From CAZVRZ01 sp964629965 (GTDB lineage Bacteria > Chloroflexota > Anaerolineae > Anaerolineales > UBA4823): a stretch of 15,164 bases of DNA. Below, in pieces: positions 5,754-13,006 of this stretch; position 1 is the stretch's first letter, and the number at the start of each line of letters is the position of its first letter. Location: the NCBI GenBank assembly GCA_964629965.1, contig CAZVRZ010000128.1, positions 1-15,164 on the forward strand, read 5' to 3'. The translations under genes were made by a program, and so were the position numbers. The notes under the pieces were generated by a model, which was not told the DNA's origin, made no database searches, and worked only from the letters and a program-made list of their open reading frames with translations.

Positions 5754-7520
5754 TCAAACCGTAATAATCTCTTGTACGTGCACCGGTTGTTCATCACGCA
5801 CGTATTTACGAGCTCGATCTATCCATTCATCCCAGCTGCCCAAAGGCTCTGGCAGCCCCCAGGTAACTGCCTGCGTTTTTAGATGTTCTGCCACCGCCAA
5901 CGGGCCGCGCGCCAGTACATCCCAACCGGGGTTGATAACGATGCGTGCAATTCTCTGACAAAGCTGATCGTGAGTGAGATCGTCACACCCACCTGTTCGG
6001 TACGAGCGGAACAAATCTCGCAAGACCGGCAATGGCAGCTTCTTGAATGGATAAACGAACAACCAGATCGCCTCTTTGTCGATGTAAGACGATGAGCGGT
6101 TGCGATTGTCATCGTCGCGCTGTAAGTTCACTCTCTGGTTCGTCCGCTCAACTTCCTGACTGACTTTTTCGTCCTCTTCGGCCATCAATCGCTTTACAAT
6201 GGTCGGATGCACGCTGATGAGTTGCACCACGTGGCTGTCGGTTAGTTTCCACGGTCTATATTCGCTGTAATCCAGGCACAGCCGCAAGTATTTATCTTTC
6301 GTTTCCAACCAGGTGCGGTATGTCTCCTCCGTGTCAATTACCTTGTTGTCTCGATAATATGTTTGGCCGGCAACCTCATAGTATTTTCCATCCTGGGTTT
6401 CCGAGTATGCTGGAATGCCCCACTCATCTACCAGGTGCTGAAGCTCAGCCTTCTTCCAGGCTTCTTTCTTGCGGATCCAACAAGCTTTGAACCCGCAGTA
6501 ATGGTTTCCATCGATCGACACATGATGCTCACATGCCGTACACGCCGGCGGGAACATCAGCTTCCAGACCAGGTTACCCACCTCCGGCGGCGTGCCGGTT
6601 TCGATCAGGCGTTTCAGGTCATAATTTCCCTGGATGATCCAATACGTGGCGCCTTCGAACAACGTCTTTAGGCCATCACCATGAATCACCTTTGGCATAT
6701 CTTGCGGACAGGCTTTCTGGAACTCGCTCCAATTGAGAGATATCTTGTCTGCAACCCATGTCAAGGGGAACAGGCCAACACCCCCGGCAGGTGTGCCGCT
6801 GTTGTAGCGTCCCCACATCACAAATGCTTTCTTCTTGTCGATGGCATATTCGATCTTTCTTGCCACCGCTTCAGGCGTCAGGTCGGCGCCGCTGATCTGG
6901 CCAACGATATTGGCAACCTGGTCTGGCTGGATCTTTGCCAAACTCAACAGCATACGCGCATTGCCCTCGCTGATCTGGCCACCGGCAAGGGCGGCCTGCG
7001 CCTCTGCGGGCAGCTCCACCAGGCGCATCTTATTGCGCACCGCGCTTTCGGACAGGCTGAACAACTTGCCGATCTCAGCCGATGTTTTCTTGAACTCATC
7101 GCGGTAGCACTTCATGGCCTGGGCCTCTTCGATCGGCGTCAGATCTTTGCGGGCAATATTCTCGCCTACCCCCAGGGCAAACATCTCTTCATCAGTCATG
7201 GCCCGGATGATCACCGGCATCACATCCCACCCCAGCAGCTTGAATGCTGCCAGGCGGGTGTGGCCAAAGGCCAGCTGCACGCGCAGCGCTGGACTTTTTT
7301 GTATAGTCTCTCCAAGGTTCCACTCGTTCCAGTTGAACGCTTTTATCTCCTGTTCGGAAACCGGACCATTCGCGCCCACCAGCCGGCACACCGGCGCCTG
7401 CATCAAGCCCTGTGAGCTGATGCTGTCTGCCACCTTGCGCACATGCTCTACATCTTCTACCTTGCGCGTCTGCCAGGGGTTGGGATCGATCCGATCAATG
7501 TTCACTAATACTGTATTCAT
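5754..7520 (-). CDS. ParB-like (ParB/RepB/Spo0J family) DNA-binding protein
   Basis: A 588-aa protein, about twice the usual ParB length. The N-terminal ParB domain is clear: IDPNPWQTR (10-19), AFGHTRLAAF (84-93, in place of the usual GERR box), and GENIARKDLTPIEEA (119-133), a well-kept box III. A helix-turn-helix follows at about 146-168 (TSAEIGKLFSLSESAVRNKM). Beyond residue 230 is an extra region with a probable zinc site (C327, C330, C342, C347; ACTAC then CGFKACW), a pattern known from large phage and plasmid ParB-like proteins. The ATG has GAGGTG five bases upstream. There is no ParA in the window, so partition is not established. The position beside the iteron region suggests it acts at that site or controls its use. 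Confidence 0.85.
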   Translation of the reverse strand: MNTVLVNIDRIDPNPWQTRKVEDVEHVRKVADSISSQGLMQAPVCRLVGANGPVSEQEIKAFNWNEWNLGETIQKSPALRVQLAFGHTRLAAFKLLGWDVMPVIIRAMTDEEMFALGVGENIARKDLTPIEEAQAMKCYRDEFKKTSAEIGKLFSLSESAVRNKMRLVELPAEAQAALAGGQISEGNARMLLSLAKIQPDQVANIVGQISGADLTPEAVARKIEYAIDKKKAFVMWGRYNSGTPAGGVGLFPLTWVADKISLNWSEFQKACPQDMPKVIHGDGLKTLFEGATYWIIQGNYDLKRLIETGTPPEVGNLVWKLMFPPACTACEHHVSIDGNHYCGFKACWIRKKEAWKKAELQHLVDEWGIPAYSETQDGKYYEVAGQTYYRDNKVIDTEETYRTWLETKDKYLRLCLDYSEYRPWKLTDSHVVQLISVHPTIVKRLMAEEDEKVSQEVERTNQRVNLQRDDDNRNRSSSYIDKEAIWLFVYPFKKLPLPVLRDLFRSYRTGGCDDLTHDQLCQRIARIVINPGWDVLARGPLAVAEHLKTQAVTWGLPEPLGSWDEWIDRARKYVRDEQPVHVQEIITV

Positions 7521-7543
7521 GTTTTCACCTCATCTTTTTCCAA

Positions 7544-8437
7544 TTAATTTAGGCCATCGCCCAGGGCACGGATCGCCTGGGCATTCGTCATACCGTACAA
7601 TTTGGCATACAAATCAATCACATCCAGGGGCTTGGGAAACTGACAACTAAAGCAATTGCAGATCTGCTTATCAGTGTTGACCCAAAAGGACGGATTGTGA
7701 TCATCGTGGAACGGACAGCACGTCAGCAGCCAGCCCTCACCGGTAGGCTGGAGCTGGGTAAAGAACTGCTCCACGGTATAGACCCGCTTGATCTCATCGA
7801 TCGAACCCGAGTTATGGCCAGGCCGTTTGACCTGCTGCATGGCCGATTGCCACGGGTCAGCACGTTCAACCACCCGCACCGGTATTCGAACACGTTCCGG
7901 GATCACCGCGGTCTGAAGCAGCTCAACCGGGAAGATATCGCTCAGCGCCTGCACCACCGGGAATAGGAGCGTACTGGAGAGCGCCCGGTATTCTGCGCCG
8001 CTGGGGTGGATGGAGCCAGGCCCAAGGACGTAACCGCGGAACTTGATGTCGATCTTACCCAGCTTGCGATTTGCGCCGCGCTGGGCCATGCGAACATACA
8101 CGTGCACCCCCCTGGCCGTCTGCACCCGGTAGGCCCCTTCGGCCAGCATCTTGGGCAATCCGCCGCGCCTGTTCGCCCACATCACCCACCTGGCGTACTC
8201 CTGAACATCATCGAAGTCGATCAGCGCCAGGTTCTGCCATCCGGCGACCACGCCATAATTGGCTTCTTCGCCGTTGAACCAATAACCAAGCTGCTCGGTA
8301 GATGGTAAAATCTTCTTGTACCATTCCCACTTTCCACCGGGCAGCTTGCGCGCATCTGGCGTTTTCTCTCGGAACTGGATCGGGATCACCGCGATGCCGA
8401 GATTGAGAAATTGTTGAGCATTAGCCAAAACCGTCAT
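7544..8437 (-). CDS. Primase-polymerase (AEP type) fused to a CHC2 zinc finger
   Basis: A 297-aa protein that should synthesise primers at the origin. The N-terminal part matches the bifunctional primase/polymerase family. It shows the metal-binding IDFDD (D74, D76), then TARGVHVYVR with H112, KIDIKF with the third acidic residue D130, and GYVLGPGSIHPSG (about 135-147). After a linker, residues about 236-268 form a CHC2-type zinc finger: C241-x2-H244 and C262-x2-C265 (CPFHDDHNPSF, CNCFSC), as in DnaG and phage primases. AEP core and CHC2 finger in one short protein, with the helicase in a separate gene, is a less common arrangement. The start has GGAGG four bases upstream, immediately downstream of the iteron region. 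Confidence 0.85.
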   Translation of the reverse strand: MTVLANAQQFLNLGIAVIPIQFREKTPDARKLPGGKWEWYKKILPSTEQLGYWFNGEEANYGVVAGWQNLALIDFDDVQEYARWVMWANRRGGLPKMLAEGAYRVQTARGVHVYVRMAQRGANRKLGKIDIKFRGYVLGPGSIHPSGAEYRALSSTLLFPVVQALSDIFPVELLQTAVIPERVRIPVRVVERADPWQSAMQQVKRPGHNSGSIDEIKRVYTVEQFFTQLQPTGEGWLLTCCPFHDDHNPSFWVNTDKQICNCFSCQFPKPLDVIDLYAKLYGMTNAQAIRALGDGLN

Positions 8438-8451
8438 AAAACCTCCGCAGT

Positions 8452-8479
8452 GTTACAACCGTTACAACCTGTTACAACC
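8452..8479 (+). repeat. Iteron cluster A, three GTTACAACC units
   Basis: Units at 8452-8460, 8461-8469 and 8471-8479, with spacers of zero and one base. The first 19 bases (GTTACAACCGTTACAACCT) recur exactly in clusters B and C. This cluster lies just before the primase-polymerase ribosome site. Confidence 0.9.
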
Positions 8480-8527
8480 TTTTCCATTAATACCCCCCAC
8501 CACCCTTTAAAAAAAGTCTTTAATTAA

Positions 8528-8545
8528 GGTTGTAACGGTTGTAAC
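8528..8545 (-). repeat. Iteron cluster B, two inverted units
   Basis: Two abutting units on the minus strand (8528-8536, 8537-8545). With 8527 they form an exact 19-base inverted copy of 8452-8470, so clusters A and B could pair into a hairpin or bind protein as a large palindrome around the AT-rich core. Confidence 0.9.
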
Positions 8546-8605
8546 GGTCGCGTCAATGGATGAGTTTCATTCATATTCATGTGTGCCTATAATCGATTTT
8601 TTACT

Positions 8606-8633
8606 GTTACAACCTGTTACAACCGTTACAACC
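8606..8633 (+). repeat. Iteron cluster C, three GTTACAACC units
   Basis: Units at 8606-8614, 8616-8624 and 8625-8633, with spacers of one and zero bases. The 19-mer of cluster A recurs at 8616-8634. The last unit abuts the stop codon of the VapE-like gene. Confidence 0.9.
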
Positions 8634-10091
8634 TCAGATGATCGCAATGCCATTCCAGCCACGAACGAGCTGCCCACGCACCCTTTTGGTGTATTTTTCA
8701 AGCCCAAGCTTGGTCAGGGCGCTAGAAACTTCCATGCTTGCGGCCCGGTTGTTGCTAAAACGGATATTCTTACTTTCCAAATATTGAACGATCTCCAGCG
8801 TTGAAAGGAACCACGAACGCTCCGATGGGTCGATCTTGAAATATTGGATGATCGCCATTTCTGCCATGTCATGCAGCTGGTATTGCTCGTTGATCTCGTT
8901 AGCTTTGGCCAGCTCGTCTCCCTGCAGGGTCCAGGGCTCGCCGGCAAAATACAGGTCATACGCCTGAGCCCACACCTGGTCGACATCCACCCGGGTATAG
9001 GCCCAATCGATGTCGGTCAGTTGCACCACCATAAAACGCCTGTGGCCGGTTGGATCAGATAAGAACCCACCTTCATCATTGATCGAACCCACAAACGAGC
9101 TGATCGCCGGCCCCTGGATGTCGAAGTGACCATACGGCCTTCGCTCTCGCACCGTGGTGGTGGATAGGAAAGCCTTCAACGCTTCCCGGTCGCTGCGGCG
9201 GGTGGTCGAGCCAAGCTCCGATACATCCCAGATCCATGTACTGAGCAGCCGCAGCCGGCTGTCCTTATCGTCCGGGTCGATGTGTCCTTCGAAAACATAC
9301 TCGGGCATCGGGCTGCCCAACCACTTGGCAAAATGGTCTTTACCCAGGCCCTGGCGTCCATTGAGCACCAGCATGCGGTTTTGTTCGCTTGCGAACACCC
9401 GGGCGATGGCGCCGACCACAAAACGTTTCAAGAAAACCGGGAAGACTCCATCTTTATCAGTGAAGAACCCGGCCAACTCTGAGATCGTGTCCTTGCCGAG
9501 ATATTTCAAGTTGTGCAGGTAATCCCGGATGGGATGGTATCGTTGCTGCCAGGCGTGCGCCAGGTAGGCATCCTCGACCACATTGACCTGGTCTACGCCC
9601 ACGTCGCGCACTTTTGCCCGGATCTCGGCCGCCAGCGGGTCTGTAATTGGCCTATCATTCACTTCGAGATTGTGAGTGCACATGTTGTATCTGAACTTGT
9701 ATCCCAGGTTGGTCAGAACCTGAATGTACTCCTTGGTCTTACGGCGTTTCTTGCCGTCCACCTGAAACTGCTGCTGGAACTGCTGCACCTGGCTCATGCG
9801 GGTGCTCACCGCTCCGCTGATGGCCACCTGCAGCGCCGGACTGAGCGTTCCAAGCGCATTCATGAAGGCCTGCTGCATATCGCTGGCGTGGATCATGTAC
9901 CCGTGGAAGGTGCCCCATGGCTCCCCGACCGGTTTGAGCAGGCCCAACGGTTCGTTCAACGCCAGCGCCCGGGCTATCGTTTCCAGGCCTTCCAGAAACT
10001 CTGGTTCAACAGAATAGTTCTGGTCCAGTGTTTGCGCGTCGCTCGCCAGAACGCCGGCATTCAGTAGTGTTCTCAGGAAGCTCTCTGGCAT
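8634..10091 (-). CDS. VapE-like replicative helicase/ATPase
   Basis: A 485-aa protein whose C-terminal half matches the virulence-associated protein E family, superfamily 3-like P-loop ATPases that act as replicative helicases in satellites, prophages and plasmids. It shows Walker A as NGRQGLGKD (244-252), a Walker B-like WIWDVSE (D289, E292), a sensor-like SSFVGSIND (331-339) and the arginine-finger segment TGHRRFMVV (348-356). The N-terminal 200 residues are helical and Gln-rich in part, without a primase motif. Priming is supplied by the separate primase-polymerase downstream. I chose ATG at 10091, one base after the stop of the VWA gene. A TTG four codons earlier (10103) is possible. The helicase and the iterons directly after it probably form the replication initiation unit. 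Confidence 0.82.
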   Translation of the reverse strand: MPESFLRTLLNAGVLASDAQTLDQNYSVEPEFLEGLETIARALALNEPLGLLKPVGEPWGTFHGYMIHASDMQQAFMNALGTLSPALQVAISGAVSTRMSQVQQFQQQFQVDGKKRRKTKEYIQVLTNLGYKFRYNMCTHNLEVNDRPITDPLAAEIRAKVRDVGVDQVNVVEDAYLAHAWQQRYHPIRDYLHNLKYLGKDTISELAGFFTDKDGVFPVFLKRFVVGAIARVFASEQNRMLVLNGRQGLGKDHFAKWLGSPMPEYVFEGHIDPDDKDSRLRLLSTWIWDVSELGSTTRRSDREALKAFLSTTTVRERRPYGHFDIQGPAISSFVGSINDEGGFLSDPTGHRRFMVVQLTDIDWAYTRVDVDQVWAQAYDLYFAGEPWTLQGDELAKANEINEQYQLHDMAEMAIIQYFKIDPSERSWFLSTLEIVQYLESKNIRFSNNRAASMEVSSALTKLGLEKYTKRVRGQLVRGWNGIAII

Positions 10092-10092
10092 A

Positions 10093-10662
10093 TTACCCGG
10101 CAATCAGCAGCAGTTGTTGTACGCTCGCACTCAGTTCCTTAGCACGGTCGGCCGTCAGGCTCTGCCCGCCGTGCACGTTGGCTAACTGATGTAAAAACTC
10201 ACGCCCCGCGCCCTCTATTTCCGGACCCACATAAATCGTGTCGATCCTATTGTGATATGTTTTGGCTACTTCCAATGCGCCCGCCGGATTATCCGGACAA
10301 CCGTCGCTGATCACAATGAAGCGGATCCCGGGCACATCGGCGATCTTGGCAAATTCGAGCGCCCTGCGCAGGTTTGTGCTGTCGCCTTCGAAGAGCGGCA
10401 CTCCCCCAGGGCAGAACTGCACGTTGCCGCTAAAGCTGAGCACGCCGATCTTTCCCGGCATTTGCGCCTGCAACTGAGCCAATTCCTGGCAGGCCACCTC
10501 ATAGCGAGATTGGTTGTTCCTGCTGTCGTTGGCTGCCATGCTGCCGGAGGTGTCCACCAGCACCAACACTTCGGCGCTGGTGAACGTCTCTGCGATGCTC
10601 TTGTTGTTTTGTGTTGCCAGCGCCTGCAGGCTGCCTGGCACGATACTCGTGTTGTTGTTCAT
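10093..10662 (-). CDS. VWA-domain protein with intact MIDAS
   Basis: A 189-aa protein consisting mainly of one von Willebrand factor A domain. The metal-ion site is complete: DTSGS (37-41), T96 in GDSTNLR, and D120 in VISDGCPD. Hydrophobic strands AEVLVLVD, KIGVLSFS and IRFIVISDG form the usual core. No signal peptide or membrane helix is present, so it should be cytoplasmic. VWA proteins usually bind a partner through the metal, often together with ATPases. Here the neighbours are a J-domain protein three bases upstream and the VapE-like helicase one base downstream, so either is a candidate partner. The ATG has GGAG about seven bases upstream. Confidence 0.85.
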   Translation of the reverse strand: MNNNTSIVPGSLQALATQNNKSIAETFTSAEVLVLVDTSGSMAANDSRNNQSRYEVACQELAQLQAQMPGKIGVLSFSGNVQFCPGGVPLFEGDSTNLRRALEFAKIADVPGIRFIVISDGCPDNPAGALEVAKTYHNRIDTIYVGPEIEGAGREFLHQLANVHGGQSLTADRAKELSASVQQLLLIAG

Positions 10663-10665
10663 AGC

Positions 10666-11313
10666 TCATCTCCGTGGCGGGCGCGCTTCTTGTATCCAGC
10701 GCTCCTGGTAGGTTTTTTCTCCCATCGTCCAGACGGTGACCAATGTCTTCCCGTCCTGGTTGGTAATGTCCTGCCAATCGAGGATCTTCGAAACCACAAA
10801 CTTTCCGTTGCTCTGTATACCCTCTGCCAGCACATACCCACAGCGCTTATTGGGCCGGTAGCCCTGGGAAAGGTCCTGCTTCGGCGGCATGGAGGCGCGT
10901 TTCTGTCCCCGGCGCGCGCTGGCCTCCAATGCCAGCCCGGCGTTGTAGCGACCGCGGGTGTTTGGGTTGCTCAAAATATCATAGGCTTCTTTGATGCGAA
11001 TGAAGGCCGCATTCTTGGCCGTGTCATCGTACAGCCGGTTTACATCTGCGTGCCACTGCTTGGCAAGCGCCTTGAACGCCACTCGGATATCCTCTTGCGT
11101 GGACCCCCGGCTGATCCCCAGCACCCCATACAGCGTAGTCGATTGCGTTGGATCGGCCGTTACTCCAGAAAAGAACCCGGTCAGCACGCTTTCAGGAAAC
11201 GCCGCGCTCCACCCGCTGCCATCGTGCGCAAAGGCCACCCGTTCGTCGAAGCCAGGCTGGTTTTTGGTGTTGCCCAGGTAGCGGATTTCGAGGACGCGCG
11301 TCTCCGGGGTCAT
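10666..11313 (-). CDS. J-domain protein with altered HPD motif (HAD)
   Basis: A 215-aa protein with a central J domain (about residues 60-126: LYGVLGISRGSTQEDIRVAF, then AFIRIKEAYDILSNPNTRGRYN). The tripeptide HPD, which stimulates DnaK ATPase, reads HAD at 88-90. The first 55 residues and the Lys/Arg-rich, then Trp-rich C-terminal 90 residues match nothing I recognise. I use the ATG at 11313, which overlaps the upstream TGA as ATGA and follows AGGGGAAGG. A TTG at 11340 would add nine residues and lacks a ribosome site. Phage and plasmid replication proteins are sometimes remodelled by DnaJ/DnaK, so this protein may assemble or dissociate the nearby replication complex. The altered motif could mean weak or no DnaK coupling. 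Confidence 0.78.
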   Translation of the reverse strand: MTPETRVLEIRYLGNTKNQPGFDERVAFAHDGSGWSAAFPESVLTGFFSGVTADPTQSTTLYGVLGISRGSTQEDIRVAFKALAKQWHADVNRLYDDTAKNAAFIRIKEAYDILSNPNTRGRYNAGLALEASARRGQKRASMPPKQDLSQGYRPNKRCGYVLAEGIQSNGKFVVSKILDWQDITNQDGKTLVTVWTMGEKTYQERWIQEARPPRR

Positions 11314-12083
11314 ACCCACCTTCCCCTGCACTTCGTCCAAAAATCACAGAAAGATGGGCTGCATCGCCAACCGGTTGGGTTCTCGGGGAACACTTCCGCC
11401 TGGATACCCCTCCACACGTTATAGATCATCGAAAACAGCCAGAATATTTCGCCTGGCTTATGTGCATGTTCCAGCACCTGAAATTGCGGTTTTTTGGTCT
11501 TGACGAGCACATAATGCCTGAATTTCCAATCGCGCACGGTCCTGCCAGCCTGATTGAGCGCTGCCAGGTAGAACAGGGACTGGGTCTCGCTCTGGGCGCG
11601 ATCCTGTGTCCACGAGCGTGCCGATGTTTTCAGATCGGCCGGCGTTCCATCGGCAGTCTGGATGTCGATATATCCAATGATCGGGATGGGAACACCCGGC
11701 ACGCGCAGTTCCACCTTTTCTTCGATGCGCGCCGAGCCGTCTTCAGTTCTGGCCGGCGTGATCGTGCTCAGGTTGTAGATCACCTGGTCATCGCTAACCA
11801 GCCGCAGCGCCTCGTTGTAGGTACTCTCCGGGGTATCCGTTCCCCAGAAAACCTCCCCGCGCCCCAGCGCATCTTCCCAGGCCTGGGACAAGAACTTGGC
11901 GGGCTCTTGCGTGCGTTCGGTCTGCCGCAGGTATTCTTCCACCGCCCCATGAATGGCCGTGCCGATCGTCAGATCTGGGGTGCCATAGGTGGGCAATTTG
12001 TCCACGTATTTGAACGACCAGTTGCGTGGGCAGGCCAGGTATGAGCTGATCGAACTGTACGAGAGGTGATCAAGCCCGTTCAT
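11310..12083 (-). CDS. PD-(D/E)XK nuclease with Cas4/AddB-like cysteines
   Basis: A 257-aa protein of the RecB/Cas4 nuclease superfamily. It opens with LSYSSISSYLACPRNW, including C18, then GTAIHGAVEEYL (H45). The catalytic core is GYIDIQ (D140) and PADLKTSAR (D150, K152), and the QxxxY motif is Q168/Y172. Three more Cys near the C-terminus (C241, C246, C252) with C18 give the one-plus-three pattern that holds a 4Fe-4S cluster in Cas4, AddB and Dna2. Such enzymes are usually single-strand exonucleases. There is no CRISPR array or cas gene in the window, so a role in recombination with the adjacent RecA-fold ATPase is more likely. Both ends are coupled to neighbours by ATGA overlaps. Confidence 0.83.
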   Translation of the reverse strand: MNGLDHLSYSSISSYLACPRNWSFKYVDKLPTYGTPDLTIGTAIHGAVEEYLRQTERTQEPAKFLSQAWEDALGRGEVFWGTDTPESTYNEALRLVSDDQVIYNLSTITPARTEDGSARIEEKVELRVPGVPIPIIGYIDIQTADGTPADLKTSARSWTQDRAQSETQSLFYLAALNQAGRTVRDWKFRHYVLVKTKKPQFQVLEHAHKPGEIFWLFSMIYNVWRGIQAEVFPENPTGWRCSPSFCDFWTKCRGRWV

Positions 12084-12988
12084 ACAGCCTCCACAGACAT
12101 CTTCAGCAAGTCTGCCAGCACATTCAGCTCGTCCTGGGTGCCCGGGATCTGCCCGCCGTTGGCTTCCATGATCGCATCAACGCCATACTGGGCAACCAGG
12201 TTGTCCAAAGTGACCCCGGACGGTTCGGTGACCAGCTCGGGAGTAGGCGCAACCGGCTCCGGGAGAACATCCTCACCTTCGGTCAGCCACTGGATCACCG
12301 GCTGTAGAAATGCCGGCCCGGGCTTTTCAACTTTCATATCGGCCACGGCGCTGCAGCGGCTTTTGGAAACCGTCATGATGTGCGCCCAATCCATGTCGCA
12401 CACCAGGGAAAATTCATATTCCATCCCCGGCCTCTGCACCGGCGCCATGCCCACCCGACGGATGGCCACAACCTTGCCATACTCATTCATGTCTTGAACG
12501 TAATCTTGTCGTGACCGCATGGTGGTGATCACGTGCATTGGAGATTGCAAGATGCCATCCACCAGGCGGTTGTGCATCGGTGTGACCGTTCTCCAGGCCG
12601 TATAGTCGTTGGCTCTTGTGCCCGAAGAAACCTTGTCCTTGATCTCCAAAGCACCCCCTACCCCCTCCCAGGCGTGAGACAGGCTGTCGATGATCAGCAC
12701 TGAGTAATTCATCCGGCCCGCCAGCAGGATCATTTCGGTATATTTCTCCGGCGAGAAAGTATTGAGCTCGACCACATCGAACTTCCATGGGTTATTGTCC
12801 GGAGCCTCGCCCACGTACAGGCTGAGAGAGCCCCGCTCGGTATCGATAGCTGCGATCTTCCCGCCAGGCGAGAGCGCGTCTCGCAAAATGTGCGCAAAGC
12901 GCAGCGCCGTGTAGCTCTTTCCAGAACCGGCCGGGCCATCGATGGTCATTCTGAGAAATGCTTTTTTACGATTTGCAGGTTGAAACAT
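12080..12988 (-). CDS. RecA-fold ATPase, Sak4/AAA_24 type
   Basis: A 302-aa ATPase. Walker A is GPAGSGKS (18-25), IAAIDTERGS (45-54) holds an acidic switch, and Walker B is VLIID followed by SLSHAWEG (97-108). The segment HVITTMRSRQDYV and the later GMEYEFSLVCDMD are typical of phage Sak4-like and AAA_24 proteins, which are single-strand annealing or RecA-like recombinases. The last 60 residues are a low-complexity Pro/Glu linker and a small helical tail. The ATG at 12988 has AAAGGA about eight bases upstream. Between an ERCC4 nuclease and a Cas4-like nuclease, it probably forms the core of the recombination set. DNA loading for replication is an alternative. Confidence 0.82.
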   Translation of the reverse strand: MFQPANRKKAFLRMTIDGPAGSGKSYTALRFAHILRDALSPGGKIAAIDTERGSLSLYVGEAPDNNPWKFDVVELNTFSPEKYTEMILLAGRMNYSVLIIDSLSHAWEGVGGALEIKDKVSSGTRANDYTAWRTVTPMHNRLVDGILQSPMHVITTMRSRQDYVQDMNEYGKVVAIRRVGMAPVQRPGMEYEFSLVCDMDWAHIMTVSKSRCSAVADMKVEKPGPAFLQPVIQWLTEGEDVLPEPVAPTPELVTEPSGVTLDNLVAQYGVDAIMEANGGQIPGTQDELNVLADLLKMSVEAV

Positions 12989-13006
12989 AATGATTTTCCT
13001 TTCGTT

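Larger units (their letters stand above)
8438..8633. other. Candidate replication origin with iterons
   Basis: This 196-base non-coding region lies between the VapE-like helicase and the primase-polymerase. It has eight perfect copies of GTTACAACC in three clusters, flanking an AT-rich core (about 8500-8527, with TTTAAAAAAA and TTTAATTAA) that could melt. A second AT-rich part (8560-8605) contains ATTCAT repeats and TCGATTTTTTAC. Iterons beside primase/helicase genes mark origins in many plasmids and in SaPI-type satellites. The leader and ribosome site of the primase-polymerase also lie here, so the repeats may double as its operator. Origin function is inferred. Confidence 0.6.

Noticed and set aside
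8588..8593. TATAAT on the plus strand as a promoter
   Set aside because: No acceptable -35 box at 16-18 bases, and it would drive antisense transcription into the helicase gene.
8452..8633. Short CRISPR-like array
   Set aside because: Units are 9 bases, abutting or one base apart and in both orientations, without unique spacers. Iterons fit better.
10252..11424. 390-codon open frame on the plus strand, and other long plus-strand frames (6681-7415, 3270-3878)
   Set aside because: Antisense to well-supported VWA, J-domain, ParB-like and FtsK-like genes. Composition is His/Arg/Gln-rich without recognisable domains.
11310..12083. Cas4 of a CRISPR adaptation module
   Set aside because: No cas1, cas2 or repeat array in the window. 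Neighbours are recombination and replication genes.
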